Of a stretch of 64,000 nucleotides of DNA, positions 61,728 through 64,000 are shown one piece after another. The notes below the pieces were generated by a model. The model made no database searches. It was given only the letters and a program-made list of their open reading frames with translations, and was not told the DNA's origin. The translations under genes were made by a program, and so were the position numbers. Source of the stretch: Steroidobacteraceae bacterium (lineage in GTDB: Bacteria; Pseudomonadota; Gammaproteobacteria; Steroidobacterales; Steroidobacteraceae); NCBI GenBank assembly GCA_041395505.1, contig JAWLAG010000001.1, positions 620,001 through 684,000 of the forward strand, written 5' to 3'. How positions within the stretch are numbered: the stretch's first letter is position 1; each line of letters starts with the position of its first letter.

Positions 61728-63242
61728 TCAATCATCTGCGCGGTAGCCGGCGCGGCCACGATTCTTCCAGCCGCGCACTTCCAGGATCACGCCGTGACCG
61801 GTGACATTGTGTTGCACGCTGAAGAAGTACCGGGTGCCATCGGCATTGAACACGCCACCGGTGCTCTCGGCGCTGAGGTCGTTCAACGTGGCGATCTTTG
61901 CGCAGGCATCGGCCTGCTGATCGGCGTCGGCGCCATCGTCGGTGCAGGCCCAGATGTCATTGTTGCGTCCAAATCCCGGACCTTCGCCGTCCTCGTGCAA
62001 TAGCCAGTTGCCGGTGCCGGGTTGGTAGGCGATGTTGTCGGGCATGGCAAAGTCTTCGAAGTGCGCCACCAATGGCTGGTATTGCGGAGTCGAAGTGCCG
62101 GGTCCGTTGTTGATCGTGTACGAGATGCCACCGCTGACCTGAGTCGTGGTGGCGATGGCCGCGGCTTCATCGAGCAAACCGTCGCTGATGCAGAAAGTCT
62201 CGCCGTAGTTCAGTGTCTGCCCATCCTCGCCGGTATTGGTGCCGCAGATGCGCACCACCGATCCGGCCAGCGCACCCTTGTCGATGTCATTGTCCTCCGG
62301 GCGGTAGTAGGTCGTCAGTTTCAGCAGCGGCGCAGCGGCACGCAGATTGCTGCGACTGACAGTCGATGAGCCGATGACCTGGCCGTCGACGACCTCGACC
62401 CACACACCGTTGCCCGACTGGTTGCCCTGCCCGAAGTCCGTATTGCCGCTGCGTGCCCCGATGCGCAGACCGAATACACGGCCGCTGGCGAGCGGCGATT
62501 GATTGAGATTTGCGATGGGCGCACCACCCGCGTAGGCCAGATCCGGGATGAACTTGAAATAGGCTCCGCCTCCGTTGCCATTGCCCGGACGATTCTCGTC
62601 GCCATAGTAGGTGACGCCATTGGGGAAGACCGAGATGCCCTCGAAAGACAGACGGCCGATCGCACTGCGATGGACGATATTCTGCGGATTGCTGCCGCCG
62701 GAGACGCTGCCATCGGCGGCGACCACGACATCGGTCGTGTTGAGCGGATCGATGAGCTCGAATACGCGCCCGGATGAGCCGGCTTCCTCCCCGAAAACGA
62801 TCGTGCCCCAGGCGGTTGCTTCGACCGGATCGCAGGAACTCAGCCCGCTCTTGACGATATTTTCGACTTGGCCGTCGCGCAGGCGTACCCGCTGCAGGCC
62901 CACTTGCGCAGTGCCTTGCTCGTTGCAGGCGATGAGGTGGGTGGGGTTGGCATCATTGGGCCACAACGCCATCATGTCGATATTGGCGCCAAGCGCCGCA
63001 TCGGCGCTGACAACGCGCGCGCGCAGGCCGCGGGCCAGGGTCACAAGCGCTGTCGGATCGGCATCCGCTGCTGCGGCGCTGATGCTCGCCGTCGATGAGG
63101 CTTCCAGTACGCCCGAGGTACCGAAAAGCTTTTCCGATTTGTCGGCAATCAGGCGCTCGACCGATTGCCCGAAGTCCGGACCTGCGGCAAGCGCGCTTGC
63201 ACTCGCCAGTGATCCGGCCAACAAGACTGCAAACTTCTTCAT
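61728..63242 (-). CDS. PhoX/DUF839-family phosphatase-like protein
   Basis: The 504-residue protein has a signal peptide (KKFAVLLAGSLASASALAAG) and the PhoX/DUF839 beta-propeller layout: ATAWGTIVFGEEAG at the first conserved Glu cluster, EGISVFPNGVTYYGDENRPGNG, and PDNIAYQPGTGNWLLHEDGEG near the C-terminus, which matches the PDNL...EDG metal-binding block of PhoX. PhoX enzymes release phosphate from phosphoesters in the periplasm using calcium and iron. The start has GGGAG 10 bases upstream. The gene is transcribed alone and ends in a strong terminator. Phosphatase activity is expected but not certain because DUF839 includes non-enzymatic members. Confidence 0.85.
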   Translation of the reverse strand: MKKFAVLLAGSLASASALAAGPDFGQSVERLIADKSEKLFGTSGVLEASSTASISAAAADADPTALVTLARGLRARVVSADAALGANIDMMALWPNDANPTHLIACNEQGTAQVGLQRVRLRDGQVENIVKSGLSSCDPVEATAWGTIVFGEEAGSSGRVFELIDPLNTTDVVVAADGSVSGGSNPQNIVHRSAIGRLSFEGISVFPNGVTYYGDENRPGNGNGGGAYFKFIPDLAYAGGAPIANLNQSPLASGRVFGLRIGARSGNTDFGQGNQSGNGVWVEVVDGQVIGSSTVSRSNLRAAAPLLKLTTYYRPEDNDIDKGALAGSVVRICGTNTGEDGQTLNYGETFCISDGLLDEAAAIATTTQVSGGISYTINNGPGTSTPQYQPLVAHFEDFAMPDNIAYQPGTGNWLLHEDGEGPGFGRNNDIWACTDDGADADQQADACAKIATLNDLSAESTGGVFNADGTRYFFSVQHNVTGHGVILEVRGWKNRGRAGYRADD

Positions 63243-63309
63243 GTGTAACGACTCCCAATGCTCGTAAGGTTCGGGAACAAGTACCCGGATTCCAAGCTAA
63301 GTCGCTGTC

Positions 63310-63338
63310 ATGACAATCCGGCGAACCGGACATGAAAG
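63310..63338 (-). promoter_or_regulatory. Possible Pho-box-like repeats upstream of the PhoX-like gene
   Basis: On the minus strand CTTTCAT (63332-63338) and TTGTCAT (63310-63316) occur 22 bases apart, twice the 11-base repeat period of a Pho box, about 70-95 bases before the PhoX-like start. The middle repeat is poor (GGTTCGC), so this is only a hint of PhoB control. The rest of the 203-base gap also holds a 10-base dyad TGTCATGACA and a 5-bp hairpin with loop CGAA. Confidence 0.25.
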
Positions 63339-63445
63339 TTTCGTGTCGGTCAGGGTCGATCGGCGTAAGATGATTTCGCCAACGACAAGGATGTTGGCGC
63401 GACCGGCAAGGGGGTTGCAGTCAATTCCCCAGTGCAGGAGGCGTG

Positions 63446-63754
63446 ATGACGGCCATGAAGCAAAACAGTTCGGGCCCGGCGGGCCAGTGGCATGCGGTGA
63501 GCGTCGTGCCGCATCAGGGAAGTTGCGCGGCTGCGGTGCTCCTGCGTCATGAGCGATTTCTCAGCCGCGAGGCGCCGCCCTTGCCGCTGGCCAAGTGCAG
63601 CTGCCCGGGAACCTGTCCTTGCACCTACCGCCATTTCAGCGACCGTCGCCAGGGTCCGCGGCGCGGCGCGCTGATCACCGGCGCAAGGGACAGGCGCAGC
63701 GATACAGCCGAGCGGCGCAATTCGCGCGGCCGGCGCAAGGGCGATCAGCGCTGA
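63446..63754 (+). CDS. Small conserved hypothetical protein with a Cys cluster
   Basis: The 102-residue protein has an unusual middle with four closely spaced cysteines, KCSCPGTCPCTYRHF, followed by a basic tail (DRRQGPRRGALITGARDRR). The cysteine spacing suggests metal or Fe-S binding. The N-terminal block WHAVSVVPHQGSCAAAVLL has the look of a conserved fold; related small proteins occur in other gammaproteobacteria by my recollection. AGGAGG lies 4 bases before ATG 63446, with a GTG at 63443 and an ATG at 63455 also in frame. It is not linked in an operon with its neighbours. Confidence 0.7.
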   Translation: MTAMKQNSSGPAGQWHAVSVVPHQGSCAAAVLLRHERFLSREAPPLPLAKCSCPGTCPCTYRHFSDRRQGPRRGALITGARDRRSDTAERRNSRGRRKGDQR

Positions 63755-63760
63755 TTCACC

Positions 63761-63991
63761 TCAGGCTGCGTGGCCCGATTCAAGCGCATCGAGCTGTGCT
63801 TCCGTGCGTTTTTTCTTCTCGAGGAGGCGTTCGAGTTGGCTGCGCAGCTCCGTCGGGTTGGCCTGCGCTCCGTCTACGTCCGCGGCGCTCAGCTGCTGGC
63901 GCAGCCAGCTGATCTTCTCCCGCAGCGCCGCGTAGCGCAGCTCGAGTTCGCTCAATCGACGCTCGATGACGCTTTCACTGATATCCGCCAT
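63761..63991 (-). CDS. Small coiled-coil hypothetical protein
   Basis: A 76-residue charged helical protein with heptad-like leucine spacing (VIERRLSELELRYAALREKISWLRQQL and ELRSQLERLLEKKKRTEAQLDAL), so probably two helices forming a coiled coil. It is not recognised. It is convergent with the Cys-cluster gene 6 bases away. Any upstream partner lies outside the window. Confidence 0.7.
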   Translation of the reverse strand: MADISESVIERRLSELELRYAALREKISWLRQQLSAADVDGAQANPTELRSQLERLLEKKKRTEAQLDALESGHAA

Positions 63992-64000
63992 GGCATTCTC

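Overview
The window is a contiguous, G+C-rich piece of a bacterial chromosome, densely packed on both strands. There is no rRNA, tRNA, insertion sequence, integrase or CRISPR array that I can see. The gene content (PlsB, GreB, biosynthetic SpeA, TtcA, M48/TPR and L,D-transpeptidase lipoproteins, rhomboid, DUF1302/DUF1329 envelope genes) points to a Gram-negative gammaproteobacterium. A Steroidobacterales/Nevskiales/Xanthomonadales-like lineage is my inference and was not tested. All intergenic gaps are under about 210 bases.

Layout. 1-5545: the end of a serine hydrolase, an EamA exporter and a two-gene RND efflux pump. 5688-9564: a coupled operon of M32 carboxypeptidase, TtcA and a protein-phosphatase/ADP-ribosylglycohydrolase fusion. 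9683-12448: a coupled trio of zinc metallopeptidase, D-Ala-D-Ala-ligase-like ATP-grasp enzyme and CpeT-type lipoprotein. 12461-21581: ordinary metabolic and regulatory genes (S9 peptidase, HAD phosphatase, cytochrome P460-like protein, HxlR regulator, MFS transporter, Nudix hydrolase, aldo/keto reductase, AhpD-like protein) and an unrecognised two-gene pair. 21682-30383: a UvrD/Rep helicase, an RRM protein with a lipoprotein methyltransferase, a methyltransferase/DUF1838 operon, PhzF and SpeA. 30406-34479: sulfurtransferase, GST, homospermidine synthase, GreB and a small protein ending in a clear terminator.

34636-42519: envelope genes (M13 peptidase, LemA, two TPM-domain proteins, L,D-transpeptidase, rhomboid) and then a lone, full-length phage-tail-sheath-like gene with no other phage or injection-system gene nearby. 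42516-46612: DUF4442 and a fused hydantoinase/5-oxoprolinase on the minus strand. 46730-52173: an M48 peptidase, cupin, alpha/beta hydrolase and plsB operon. 52357-61651: a six-gene plus-strand run of DUF1302 outer-membrane protein, DUF1329 protein, YCF48/BNR protein, RND/MMPL transporter, PLP decarboxylase and MBL-fold hydrolase; the last four overlap by 4 bases each. 61728-63991: a PhoX/DUF839 protein and two small genes.

The best candidates for undescribed biology are the orphan sheath protein, the phosphatase/ADP-ribosylglycohydrolase fusion with an altered metal-site motif, the metallopeptidase/ATP-grasp/CpeT trio, and the decarboxylase and MBL enzyme coupled to the DUF1302/DUF1329/RND transport module.
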